A DNA stretch of 7,231 nt from Acetobacteraceae bacterium (GCA_027323595.1 DAHWBL010000159.1:1-7231); one strand, 5' to 3'. Shown: positions 1 through 6,317, numbered from the stretch's first letter. Made by a program: numbers and translations. Notes: generated by a model not told the origin, from the letters alone.

Positions 1-1587
1 GCCGGTATCGGGGTCCTTGAAATCCTGGTCCTCGATCCAGGCATCGGCATAGTCCAGATAACGGTCAAAAACGTTCTGCCCGTAATCGTGGTAGCTCTCC
101 AGATACGCCTTCTGAATTTCATTGCCGATGAATTCGCCATACCTCGCCGCCAGTTCCGCCTTCACCGTGGCAAGATAGGCGGCCTCGGTCTCGGCGGGGA
201 ATTGTTCACGCCTGATCGCCTGTTCGAGCACATACATCAGATGCACCGGGTCGGCGGCGATTTCGTTGGGATCGTGGTTGAAGGTTGCCGACAACACCTT
301 GAAGGCGAAGCGGGTGGAGATGCCTTCCATGCCTTCGTCAACGCCGGCGGCGTCGCGATATTCCTGCATGGTCTTCACTTTCGGGTCGGTCTCGCGAATA
401 TTTTCCCCGTCATAGACACGCATTTTCGCGTATGGACGAGAGTTCGCGTGCGGCTTCAGCCGCGACAGCACGGCAAAGCGCGCCAGCATTTCCAGCGTAT
501 GCGGCGCGCAGGGCGCGATCTGCAACGCGGAGTTGCGGATCAGCTTCTCGTAGATCCGCCGCTCCTCGGTGACGCGCAGGCAATACGGCACCTTCACCAC
601 ATGCACGCGATCAAGAAACGCCTCGTTGGTGCGGTTGTTTCGAAAACTCTGCCACTCCGCCTCGTTGGAATGCGCGAGGATGACGCCCTGGAACGGGATC
701 GCGCCGATATTCTCGGTGCCGGTGTAGTTGCCTTCCTGTGTCGCGGTCAGCAACGGATGCAGCATCTTGATCGGCGCCTTGAACATCTCGACGAATTCCA
801 GGATGCCCTGGTTCGCCCGGTTCAGCCCGCCGGAAAACCCATAGGCGTCAGGATCGGCCTGCGAGAAATGTTCGAGCTGGCGGATATCCACCTTGCCGAT
901 CAGCGCCGACACGTCCTGGTTGTTGTCGTCACCGGGCTCGGTCTTGGCGATGCCGATCTGACGACGGCGCGACGGATACAGCTTGATGACGCTGAAGCGC
1001 TGAATGTCGCCCTCGAATTCGTCGAGCCGCTTCAGCGCCCATGGGCTTGCGATGCCGCTCAGATAGCGGCGGGGGATGTTGTATTGGCGCTCCAGCGCCT
1101 CGCCCACCTGCTCGGGGTCGAACAGCCCCAGCGGGCTTTCAAACACCGGGCTGATCTGCGTGCCGGCCTTCAGCACATAGATCGGCTCCTGCTCCATCAA
1201 TTGTTTGAGCCGCTCGGCGAGCGACGATTTGCCGCCGCCAACCGGCCCCAGCAGATACAAAATCTGTTTGCGTTCCTCCAGCCCCTGGGCGGCATGGCGA
1301 AAGAAGCCGACGATGCGCTCGATCACCTCCTCCATGCCATGGAATTCGGCAAACGCCGGATACAGTCGCACCGTGCGGTTCATGAAGATGCGCCCAAGGC
1401 GCGCGTCTTTCGACGTGTCCACCATTTCGGCCTCGCCGATCGCGCGCAGCATGCGTTCGGCCGGTGCCGCGTAGGCCAGCGGGTCATCGCGGCATAATTC
1501 GAGATATTCGGACAGCCGCATCTCGGTCTCACGCCGCCGCTCACGCAGCGTGCTGTCGAGGGAGAAGAAATCGTCACTCTGATGCAT
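1..1587 (-). CDS. prkA: PrkA-type AAA+ serine protein kinase (YeaG family), C-terminus cut off by window edge
   Basis: Cytoplasmic PrkA/YeaG protein, associated in other bacteria with stress, nitrogen-starvation and stationary-phase responses. The ATG at 1587-1585 is preceded by an AGGGAAG-like ribosome site, and 529 codons stay open to base 1. E. coli YeaG is about 644 residues, so roughly 115 C-terminal residues lie outside the window. Visible in order: an N-terminal segment starting MHQSDDFFSLDSTLRERR; a Walker A loop GPVGGGKSS with Lys120; the motif LNRANQGILEFVEMFK near residues 256-271; the motif DRVHVVKVPY near 326-335; and the start of the PrkA C-terminal kinase-like domain with DEGMEGISTRFAFK and the HLMYVLEQAIRREQF stretch. 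All are hallmarks of the family. It is divergent from the rightward operon. In many proteobacteria prkA is followed by yeaH (DUF444) and a spoVR homologue; if so here, they lie beyond the left edge. Kinase activity is known from the family, not shown here; a protease role has also been reported for Bacillus PrkA. Confidence 0.95.
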   Translation of the reverse strand, partial: MHQSDDFFSLDSTLRERRRETEMRLSEYLELCRDDPLAYAAPAERMLRAIGEAEMVDTSKDARLGRIFMNRTVRLYPAFAEFHGMEEVIERIVGFFRHAAQGLEERKQILYLLGPVGGGKSSLAERLKQLMEQEPIYVLKAGTQISPVFESPLGLFDPEQVGEALERQYNIPRRYLSGIASPWALKRLDEFEGDIQRFSVIKLYPSRRRQIGIAKTEPGDDNNQDVSALIGKVDIRQLEHFSQADPDAYGFSGGLNRANQGILEFVEMFKAPIKMLHPLLTATQEGNYTGTENIGAIPFQGVILAHSNEAEWQSFRNNRTNEAFLDRVHVVKVPYCLRVTEERRIYEKLIRNSALQIAPCAPHTLEMLARFAVLSRLKPHANSRPYAKMRVYDGENIRETDPKVKTMQEYRDAAGVDEGMEGISTRFAFKVLSATFNHDPNEIAADPVHLMYVLEQAIRREQFPAETEAAYLATVKAELAARYGEFIGNEIQKAYLESYHDYGQNVFDRYLDYADAWIEDQDFKDPDTG

Positions 1588-1617
1588 GAGCTTCCCTTTC
1601 GACCCTCACCCCGACCT

Positions 1618-1638
1618 GGCGCCGCCTCGCGCGGCGCC
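1618..1638 (-). repeat. Perfect GC-only hairpin in the prkA leader
   Basis: GGCGCCGC at 1618-1625 is followed, after a 5-base spacer, by its exact reverse complement GCGGCGCC at 1631-1638. It lies 31 bases upstream of the prkA start codon, so it would be transcribed in the prkA 5' leader. There is no T-run on the minus-strand side, so a simple intrinsic terminator is not supported. It could be a leader hairpin affecting translation or stability, or a fragment of a dispersed palindromic element: the flanking CCCTCACCCCGACC resembles the start of common intergenic repeats in proteobacteria. The structure is visible; its role is inferred. Confidence 0.45.
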
Positions 1639-1720
1639 CTGCCGCTGGTGCTCAACCTTTCGTCATATCCGTCGCCGCCTGCCGCATCTCCTTCCGGCGC
1701 ATCGCCGGCATGTCGGTGTG

Positions 1721-1737
1721 ATGCACGGTGCGGGCCA
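1721..1737 (-). promoter_or_regulatory. Candidate sigma-54 (-24/-12) promoter for prkA
   Basis: On the minus strand the sequence reads TGGCCCGCACCGTGCAT. Compared with the sigma-54 consensus TGGCACG-N4-TTGCA it has GG and GC at the invariant 10-base spacing, with two mismatches elsewhere. It points toward prkA. Initiation would fall near 1711, giving a leader of about 125 bases. Sigma-54/NtrC control of the orthologous yeaGH operon is known in E. coli, which makes the match more plausible. In GC-rich DNA a GG-N10-GC pattern is easy to meet by chance, so this is a candidate only. Confidence 0.33.
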
Positions 1738-1762
1738 GTTGCCGCTGATCTGGCGTCCCGGC

Positions 1763-1780
1763 CGGCTTTGTCCAAAGCCG
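1763..1780. promoter_or_regulatory. Compact inverted repeat, candidate operator or activator site
   Basis: CGGCTTTG at 1763-1770 and CAAAGCCG at 1773-1780 are exact reverse complements separated by only two bases (TC). Two bases cannot form a comfortable hairpin loop, so a double-stranded binding site for a dimeric regulator is more likely than an RNA structure. It lies about 50-70 bases upstream of the predicted prkA initiation point and about 230 bases upstream of the rightward operon start, so it could serve either side. I do not recognise the regulator family from this sequence. Confidence 0.4.
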
Positions 1781-1925
1781 CGGACCGACTCGCCGCCGCC
1801 GCGCCGCCACCCGAGCCTATACCCCCCACTATCCATGCCGCACGATAAAACCTCATGAACACGGCCAATGAATTGTCACACAACCGCGCGGGCAGCCGAC
1901 TCCGGGCGGCTTCCGCAACGGCCTC

Positions 1926-1939
1926 TGCAAACGATTGCA
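1926..1939. promoter_or_regulatory. LacI-family-like operator overlapping the operon promoter
   Basis: TGCAAACGATTGCA is a dyad with half-sites TGCAAAC and TGCAATC (6 of 7 bases identical) around a central CG. LacI/PurR-family operators typically show a GCAAnCGnTTGC core with a central CpG, and this fits that core. It overlaps the candidate -35 element of the rightward operon, where a bound repressor would block RNA polymerase. No regulator gene is in the window. The dyad is visible; the regulator family is inferred by resemblance. Confidence 0.42.
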
Positions 1940-1963
1940 ACGTCGCCACCATCGCGCTAATCT
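1935..1963 (+). promoter_or_regulatory. Candidate sigma-70 promoter of the rightward operon
   Basis: TTGCAA at 1935-1940 and TAATCT at 1958-1963 are separated by exactly 17 bases. The match to consensus is modest (4/6 and 3/6). Initiation would be near 1970, giving a leader of about 40 bases before the ATG at 2011. Support comes mainly from the position, the spacing and the overlap with the dyad at 1926-1939. Confidence 0.3.
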
Positions 1964-1997
1964 CGCCCCACACGACAACACGCGCCGCCGCGCGGCT

Positions 1998-2003
1998 GGG
2001 GAG
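1998..2003 (+). promoter_or_regulatory. Ribosome binding site deciding the first operon gene's start
   Basis: GGGGAG lies 7 bases before the ATG at 2011. It favours this start over the in-frame upstream ATG at 1855, which would add 52 non-conserved residues ahead of the Rossmann fold. Confidence 0.75.
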
Positions 2004-2010
2004 AAACGGG

Positions 2011-2952
2011 ATGCAAATCGGTTGGATCGGCCTTGGCCGGATGGGCTACGCGATGGCTGAGCGCGTGCTCAAAGCCGGCCACACCATGCGCATGTGGAAC
2101 CGCACCCGCGCCAAGGCCGCCCCGCTCGAAGCCTTCGGTGGTCAGCTCGTCGATCATCCGCACGAACTCGCCAATGTCGACGTGCTGTTCATGATGCTCG
2201 CCACCGGCAAGGATCTCGAACATGTGCTGTTTGGCGCCGGCGGCGTGCTGTCCACCGGCGGCAAGCCGAAGCTGGTGGTGGATTGCTCCTCGATCGGCAT
2301 GGACGAATCGCTGAGCGTGCGCGAGCGCCTCGCCGAACATGGCATCGCATTGCTTGCCGCCCCGGTCAGCGGCAACGGCCATTGCGTGCGTGCCGGCAAG
2401 CTCTCGTCGGTGGTCTCGGGTCCGCGCGCCGCGTTCGACCAGGTGGAGGCGATCATCACCGCCTACGCGCCAAAGGGCGTCACCTATGTCGGCGAGGGCG
2501 AGCTCGCCCGCATCTGCAAGATCGCGCATAATGTGATGCTTGGGGTGGTGATCGAGAATCTGATCGAGATCACCCTGCTGGCGCAGAAGGCGGGCGTGCC
2601 GCGCCATGCCTTCCTGGCCTTCATGAACAATTCCGTGATGGGCTCGCTGTTCACCAAATACAAATCCAACGCGCTGGTGAATTGCGACTGGAGCCCCACC
2701 TTCACCCCCGAACTGCTGCGCAAGGACATGGAACTCGGTCTTGAGGCGGGGCGTGCGCTCGGCGTGCCGCTGCCGGTCACCGCGGCGACCAAGGAGGTGA
2801 TCCAGATGCATATCGGCACCGCCGCCACCCTGGCCGATCCGGCCACCTATCTTGCCGCCGATTTCGCGCGCATGCTGGAGACGCTGGCGACCGCGTCGGG
2901 GGTGCGCATCACTCCCGAGGACGTGCCGGTGCCGACCGGTTTCGAGGACTGA
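2011..2952 (+). CDS. NAD(P)-dependent beta-hydroxyacid dehydrogenase (3-hydroxyisobutyrate dehydrogenase / 6-phosphogluconate dehydrogenase-like family)
   Basis: Predicted 313-residue cytosolic oxidoreductase, close to the usual 290-310 of the family. It would oxidise a small beta-hydroxyacid to its semialdehyde, or reduce the semialdehyde. The Rossmann signature starts at residue 4: GWIGLGRMGYAMA, with Gly7-x-Gly9-xx-Gly12. After the second strand comes Asn30-Arg31-Thr32, which in this family hints at NADP(H) rather than NAD. The substrate loop APVSGNG spans residues 117-123. The expected catalytic lysine is Lys170 in KIAHN, followed four residues later by conserved Asn174. Two family motifs are slightly unusual: Asp91-Cys-Ser-Ser-Ile-Gly instead of the common D-x-S-T-x-x-P type, and GNGHCVRAG where many members have a Gly/Ala-rich loop. 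It is the first gene of the operon, 28 bases before the next gene. The substrate is unknown: 3-hydroxyisobutyrate, 3-hydroxypropionate, tartronate semialdehyde and 4-hydroxybutyrate are all possible for the family. Confidence 0.9.
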   Translation: MQIGWIGLGRMGYAMAERVLKAGHTMRMWNRTRAKAAPLEAFGGQLVDHPHELANVDVLFMMLATGKDLEHVLFGAGGVLSTGGKPKLVVDCSSIGMDESLSVRERLAEHGIALLAAPVSGNGHCVRAGKLSSVVSGPRAAFDQVEAIITAYAPKGVTYVGEGELARICKIAHNVMLGVVIENLIEITLLAQKAGVPRHAFLAFMNNSVMGSLFTKYKSNALVNCDWSPTFTPELLRKDMELGLEAGRALGVPLPVTAATKEVIQMHIGTAATLADPATYLAADFARMLETLATASGVRITPEDVPVPTGFED

Positions 2953-2966
2953 GCCGGCGGGCGAGC

Positions 2967-2973
2967 AGGGGAG
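2967..2973 (+). promoter_or_regulatory. Ribosome binding site deciding the M24 gene start
   Basis: AGGGGAG lies 7 bases before the ATG at 2981. It selects this start over the in-frame ATG at 2852, which sits inside the upstream dehydrogenase gene and would add 43 Arg/Pro-rich residues. Confidence 0.75.
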
Positions 2974-2980
2974 AACGCGG

Positions 2981-4306
2981 ATGCCAAACCAGCCCTTCGA
3001 GGTCGGCCCGAAGCTGACCCGCAACATCGTCCCGAACGGGCGCGCGCCGGTCGATCCGGGCTGGAACTGGCAACGCCCGCTGCAATCGCCGGGGCATATG
3101 TCGGTCGATTTCGAGGGGCGGGTGGATTTCCGCCGGCTCACCGCCTATCGCGGTGCGCGAGCCCGCCAGGCGCTCAAAAATTCCGGTCTGGGCGCGCTGC
3201 TGTGTTTTGACGTCAACAACATCCGCTACATCACCTCCACCAAGATCGGTGAGTGGGAGCGCGACAAGATCAGCCGCTTCACGCTGCTGGCCGGCGATGC
3301 CGAGCCGGTGCTGTGGGATTTCGGCTCGGCCGCGGTGCATCACCGGCAGAACTGCGACTGGCTGCTGCCCGAGAACTGCCGGGCCGGCATGCTCGGCCTG
3401 CGCGGCACCGTGCCGCCATCGGTGGGATTGATGAAGGCGCACGCGGAGGAAATCAAATCCCTGCTCGATGCCGCCGGCGTTGGCGACATGCCCGTCGGCG
3501 TGGACCTGATCGAGCCGGCGATGTGGTTCGCGCTGGAGACCGCCGGCATCAAGCTGGTCGATGGCCAGCAGGTGATGCTCGATGCACGCGAGATCAAGAA
3601 CATCGACGAGATCACCCTGCTGAACCAGGCCGCCGCGATGGTCGATGGCGTCTATCACATGATCTGGGAGGAGCTGAAGCCCGGAGTGCGCGAGAACGAC
3701 ATCGTCGCTCGCGCCAACAAGATGCTGTACGAAATGGGCAGCGACGATGTCGAAGCGATCAACGCCATTTCCGGTGAGCGCTGCAACCCGCATCCGCATA
3801 ATTTCACCGACCGGCTGATCCGCCCCGGTGACCAGGCATTCTTCGATATCCTGCAAAGCTACATGGGATATCGCACCTGCTATTACCGCACCTTCAATGT
3901 CGGCCGCGCCACCCCCTCGCAGACCGACGCCTATATCCGCTGCCGCGAATGGCTGGACCACGCGATCTCGCTGATCCGCCCGGGCCAGAGCACGGACGTG
4001 ATCGCCCGCGTGTGGCCCAAGGCGGAGGAGTTCGGCTTTCCCTCCGAAATGGCCGCGTTCGGGCTGCAATTCGGTCACGGGCTGGGGCTCGCGCTGCATG
4101 AGCGCCCGATCATCAGCCGCCTCGTGTCGCTCGATGCACCGATGGAACTCAAGACCGGCATGGTGTTCGCGCTGGAAACCTACTGCCCGGCATCCGACGG
4201 CTTCTCCGCCGCGCGGATCGAGGAGGAGGTGGTCGTCACCGACACCGGCTGCAAGGTTATTTCGCTGTTCCCGGCTGAAGAATTGCCGATCGCCAACCGC
4301 TACTGA
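2981..4306 (+). CDS. M24 (pita-bread fold) hydrolase homologue, creatinase/Xaa-Pro peptidase-like, with one metal ligand replaced by Cys
   Basis: Predicted 441-residue cytosolic protein. An N-terminal extension of about 40 residues leads into a creatinase-N-type domain (about 45-195, including LCFDVNNIRYITS). The pita-bread catalytic domain runs from about 200 (REIKNIDEI) to the end. Peptidase members bind two metals with Asp, Asp, His, Glu, Glu. Here the positions read Asp289 (FFDILQS), Cys300 (GYRTCYYRTF, where GY-x-S-D-x-x-R-T is usual), His366 (GHGLGLALHE), Glu399 (FALETY) and Glu414 (ARIEEEV). So only the second Asp is changed, while the following Arg303 is kept. In this fold, loss of metal ligands occurs in creatinase, which acts without metal on a non-peptide substrate, so a small-molecule hydrolase or lyase is at least as likely as a peptidase. 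DMSP lyase DddP and ectoine hydrolase belong to the same superfamily, but DddP keeps the Asp ligands, so it is not a good match. The gene starts 28 bases after the dehydrogenase and ends 17 bases before the E1 alpha gene. Family is sure; the reaction is unknown. Confidence 0.88.
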   Translation: MPNQPFEVGPKLTRNIVPNGRAPVDPGWNWQRPLQSPGHMSVDFEGRVDFRRLTAYRGARARQALKNSGLGALLCFDVNNIRYITSTKIGEWERDKISRFTLLAGDAEPVLWDFGSAAVHHRQNCDWLLPENCRAGMLGLRGTVPPSVGLMKAHAEEIKSLLDAAGVGDMPVGVDLIEPAMWFALETAGIKLVDGQQVMLDAREIKNIDEITLLNQAAAMVDGVYHMIWEELKPGVRENDIVARANKMLYEMGSDDVEAINAISGERCNPHPHNFTDRLIRPGDQAFFDILQSYMGYRTCYYRTFNVGRATPSQTDAYIRCREWLDHAISLIRPGQSTDVIARVWPKAEEFGFPSEMAAFGLQFGHGLGLALHERPIISRLVSLDAPMELKTGMVFALETYCPASDGFSAARIEEEVVVTDTGCKVISLFPAEELPIANRY

Positions 4307-4313
4307 CGTCGAC

Positions 4314-4317
4314 GGAG
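4314..4317 (+). promoter_or_regulatory. Ribosome binding site of the E1 alpha gene
   Basis: GGAG ends 6 bases before the ATG at 4324 but only 3 bases before the in-frame TTG at 4321, so the ATG is the better start. Confidence 0.6.
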
Positions 4318-4323
4318 ACATTG

Positions 4324-5346
4324 ATGGCCAAAAAGCCCCGCGCGGCAGGCAAGCTGCCCAACGACGATATCGGGCAAGCAACGCGGCTCGCGCTGTATCG
4401 CTCCCAGCAGGTGCTGCGCGTCGCCGAGCAGCGCGCGTTTGATCTGTTCCTGCAAAATCTCGTCAAGGGAACCAGCCATCTCTCGCTGGGCCAGGAAGCG
4501 ATCGCCGCCGGCTTCGCGCTGGCGATGCAGCCTGGCGATCTCAGCTTCTGCACCTATCGCGGCCATGCCCACACGCTCGCGCGCGGCGTGCCGGTGGAAA
4601 AGGTTCTCGGCGAGCTCATGCAACGCGACAACGGGCTGATGCGCGGCAAGGGCGGGTCGATGCATCTCACCTCGGCCGAACATGGGGTGATGGGTTCCTA
4701 CGCCATCATCGGCGCGCATCTGCCGATCGCCTGCGGGGCGGCCTGGCGCGCGCAATATCGTGGCGACAAGGACGTGTCGGTCTGCTTTTTTGGTGATGGC
4801 ACCACCAACATCGGCGCCTTCCACGAGGCGCTGAATTTCGCCGCGATCTGGAAGCTGCCGGTGGTGTTCGTGTGCGAGAACAATCTCTACATGGAATATA
4901 CCCCGATCGGCGATGTCACCGCGGTCGAGCATCCGGCCGCGGACCGTGCCTCCGCCTATGGCCTGCCGCGCATCATCATCGACGGCAACGACGCCGACGC
5001 GGTGTTTCGCACCGCCGGTGCGGCCTTTGCCCGCGCGCGCGCCGGCGAGGGGCCATCGCTGATCGAGTGCATGACCTATCGCCACAGCGGCCATTCGCGC
5101 GCGGACCCGGCGAAATATCGCCCCGAGGGCGAGCTGGAACGCTGGAAAGAGCGTGATCCCATCAAGATTTACCGTGAACGCCTCACCCAGTTCGGCATCG
5201 CGGACGCCACCATCGCTCGCATCGACGCCGAGGTGCTGGCCGAGGTCGATGCCGCCACCGAAGCCTGCAAGGCAGCCCCCATGCCCACCGAGGAAATCCT
5301 GTTCACCGATGTCTACGCCGATGGAGGCTGGGCATGGCGGAACTGA
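4324..5346 (+). CDS. Thiamine-diphosphate-dependent 2-oxoacid/acetoin dehydrogenase E1 component, alpha subunit
   Basis: Predicted 340-residue subunit, matching the length of AcoA/PdhA-type alpha subunits. It forms an alpha2beta2 E1 with the next gene's product; E1 decarboxylates a 2-oxoacid (or cleaves acetoin) and passes the acyl group to a lipoyl-E2. Visible: YRGHAH (78-83) with the conserved active-site region His81; GKGGSMH (108-114); the thiamine-diphosphate/Mg motif starting at GDGTTN (157-162) and ending in the Asn pair 186-187, the usual spacing of about 30; and the mobile-loop motif YRHSGHSRADP (252-262). The stretch FHEALNFAAIWKLPVVFVCE is very like acetoin dehydrogenase and pyruvate dehydrogenase alpha subunits, so AcoA-like or PdhA-like cannot be separated by eye. 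The 3' end overlaps the beta gene by 13 bases, indicating coupled translation. No E2 or E3 is in the window. Confidence 0.92.
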   Translation: MAKKPRAAGKLPNDDIGQATRLALYRSQQVLRVAEQRAFDLFLQNLVKGTSHLSLGQEAIAAGFALAMQPGDLSFCTYRGHAHTLARGVPVEKVLGELMQRDNGLMRGKGGSMHLTSAEHGVMGSYAIIGAHLPIACGAAWRAQYRGDKDVSVCFFGDGTTNIGAFHEALNFAAIWKLPVVFVCENNLYMEYTPIGDVTAVEHPAADRASAYGLPRIIIDGNDADAVFRTAGAAFARARAGEGPSLIECMTYRHSGHSRADPAKYRPEGELERWKERDPIKIYRERLTQFGIADATIARIDAEVLAEVDAATEACKAAPMPTEEILFTDVYADGGWAWRN

Positions 5347-6314
5347 CCTATCGCGACGCGGTCGCGCGCGGCATCGCCCAGGAAATGGCGCGTGACCCCG
5401 ATGTGGTTTTTCTTGGCGAGGACATCGGCAAGCCCGGCGGCGTGTTCAAGGCAACGGTTGGCCTGTACGAGCAGTTCGGCCCGCTGCGGGTGCGCGACAC
5501 GCCGATCTCCGAACAGGCGATCCTCGGTGCGGCGATGGGGGCCGCGATGACCGGCCTCAAACCGATCGCCGAGATCATGTTCTCCGATTTTCTTGCCGTC
5601 TGCTTCGACTACATCGCCAACGAAATTCCGAAAACCCGTTACATGAGCAACGGCCAGTTGAAATGCCCGCTGGTGGTGCGCACCGCCAACGGCGCGGGCT
5701 CGCGCTTTGGCGCGCAGCACAGCCAGAGCGTGGAAAACTGGGCGATGATGATCCCCGGCCTCAAGGTGGTGGCCCCCTCCACCCCGCGCGACGTGATCGG
5801 CCTGCTCGCCGCCGCGGTGCGCGATCCTGATCCGGTGATCTTCTTTGAGCATAAATCGCTTTATGCCACCAAGGGAGAAGTCGAGGACGGCGAGATCGTC
5901 GATACCCTCGGCACCGCAAAAATTCTTCGCCCCGGCGCGCACGCCACCATCCTCGCCCTCGCCCTGATGGTGCCGCGCGCGCTTGCCGCGGCCGAGCGCC
6001 TGTCAGCGGAGTTCGGCATCGAGGCTGAGGTGATCGATCTGCGCTCGCTGGTGCCGCTCGACACGCGGACCATCCTGGGCTCGGTCAGCCGCACCCATCG
6101 GCTGTTCACGGTGGAGGAAAATCCCCGCCTGTGCGGCTGGGGGGCCGAGATCGTCTCGATCGTCGCGGACGAGGGCTTCTATGATCTGGATGGCCCGCCG
6201 GTGCGCATCACCACGCCGCACATCCCGCTGCCGGCGGCCGACGTGCTGGAGGACATGGTGCTGCCGACGGTCGAGCGGATCGTCGATCGCGTGCGCAAAT
6301 CCCTGGAGGCTTGA
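5334..6314 (+). CDS. Thiamine-diphosphate-dependent 2-oxoacid/acetoin dehydrogenase E1 component, beta subunit
   Basis: Predicted 326-residue partner of the preceding alpha subunit, typical length for AcoB/PdhB. A strong GGAGG at 5323-5327 lies inside the alpha gene, 6 bases before the ATG at 5334. Family motifs in order: GEDIGKPGGVF near residues 24-34; RDTPISEQ with Glu60, the conserved acid that activates thiamine diphosphate; GAQHSQS with His129; PGLKVVAPSTPRD; and IFFEHKSLYA. The C-terminal transketolase-like domain contains VIDLRSLVPLD and FTVEEN, the usual subunit-contact region and E2-binding end. It is 3 bases from the aldehyde dehydrogenase. Substrate preference (pyruvate, acetoin, branched-chain or another 2-oxoacid) cannot be told from the motifs. 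Confidence 0.93.
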   Translation: MAELTYRDAVARGIAQEMARDPDVVFLGEDIGKPGGVFKATVGLYEQFGPLRVRDTPISEQAILGAAMGAAMTGLKPIAEIMFSDFLAVCFDYIANEIPKTRYMSNGQLKCPLVVRTANGAGSRFGAQHSQSVENWAMMIPGLKVVAPSTPRDVIGLLAAAVRDPDPVIFFEHKSLYATKGEVEDGEIVDTLGTAKILRPGAHATILALALMVPRALAAAERLSAEFGIEAEVIDLRSLVPLDTRTILGSVSRTHRLFTVEENPRLCGWGAEIVSIVADEGFYDLDGPPVRITTPHIPLPAADVLEDMVLPTVERIVDRVRKSLEA

Positions 6315-6317
6315 ACG

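Larger units (their letters stand above)
1588..2010. other. Divergent intergenic region between prkA and the rightward operon
   Basis: This 423-base stretch separates two divergent start codons. Both strands carry open frames, but their translations are low-complexity Pro/Ala/Arg/Ser and match no family I recognise, as expected in GC-rich DNA. No tRNA-like or recognisable riboswitch structure was seen. It does contain several inverted repeats and promoter-like motifs, listed separately, consistent with a double control region. The right part (about 1840-1970) is less GC-rich than the rest and includes an A/T-containing patch, as often seen at promoters. Confidence 0.7.

Noticed and set aside
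88..1497. A 469-codon open frame on the plus strand opposite prkA
   Set aside because: It is the antisense shadow of a well-conserved prkA reading frame. Its His/Arg/Leu-rich translation matches no family, and GC-rich codon bias routinely keeps such frames open.
1618..1638. Hairpin as an intrinsic terminator
   Set aside because: There is no T-run after the stem on either strand, and it lies upstream of prkA rather than after a gene.
1582..1858. Two short plus-strand frames filling the left part of the intergenic region
   Set aside because: Pro/Ala/Arg/Ser-rich translations differ completely between overlapping frames, there is no convincing ribosome site, and the region contains dyads typical of control DNA.
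1380..1973. Minus-strand 197-codon frame running from the intergenic region into prkA
   Set aside because: It overlaps the prkA N-terminus in another frame, has an Ala/Arg/Gly-rich composition with no domain, and prkA itself has a convincing start at 1587.
1855..2010. N-terminal extension of the HIBADH-like gene from the ATG at 1855
   Set aside because: The 52 extra residues are not family-like, they would code across the candidate operator and promoter, and the Rossmann fold begins immediately after the ATG at 2011, which has its own GGGGAG site.
2981..4306. M24 protein as the DMSP lyase DddP
   Set aside because: DddP keeps the Asp metal ligands, including an extra Asp two residues after the first. 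Here that residue is Leu291 and the later ligand position is Cys300.
1957..4381. Long minus-strand frames (394 and 490 codons) opposite the first two operon genes
   Set aside because: Antisense shadows of conserved genes. They are rich in His, Arg, Gly and Ala, show no recognisable domain, and no ribosome site was noted.
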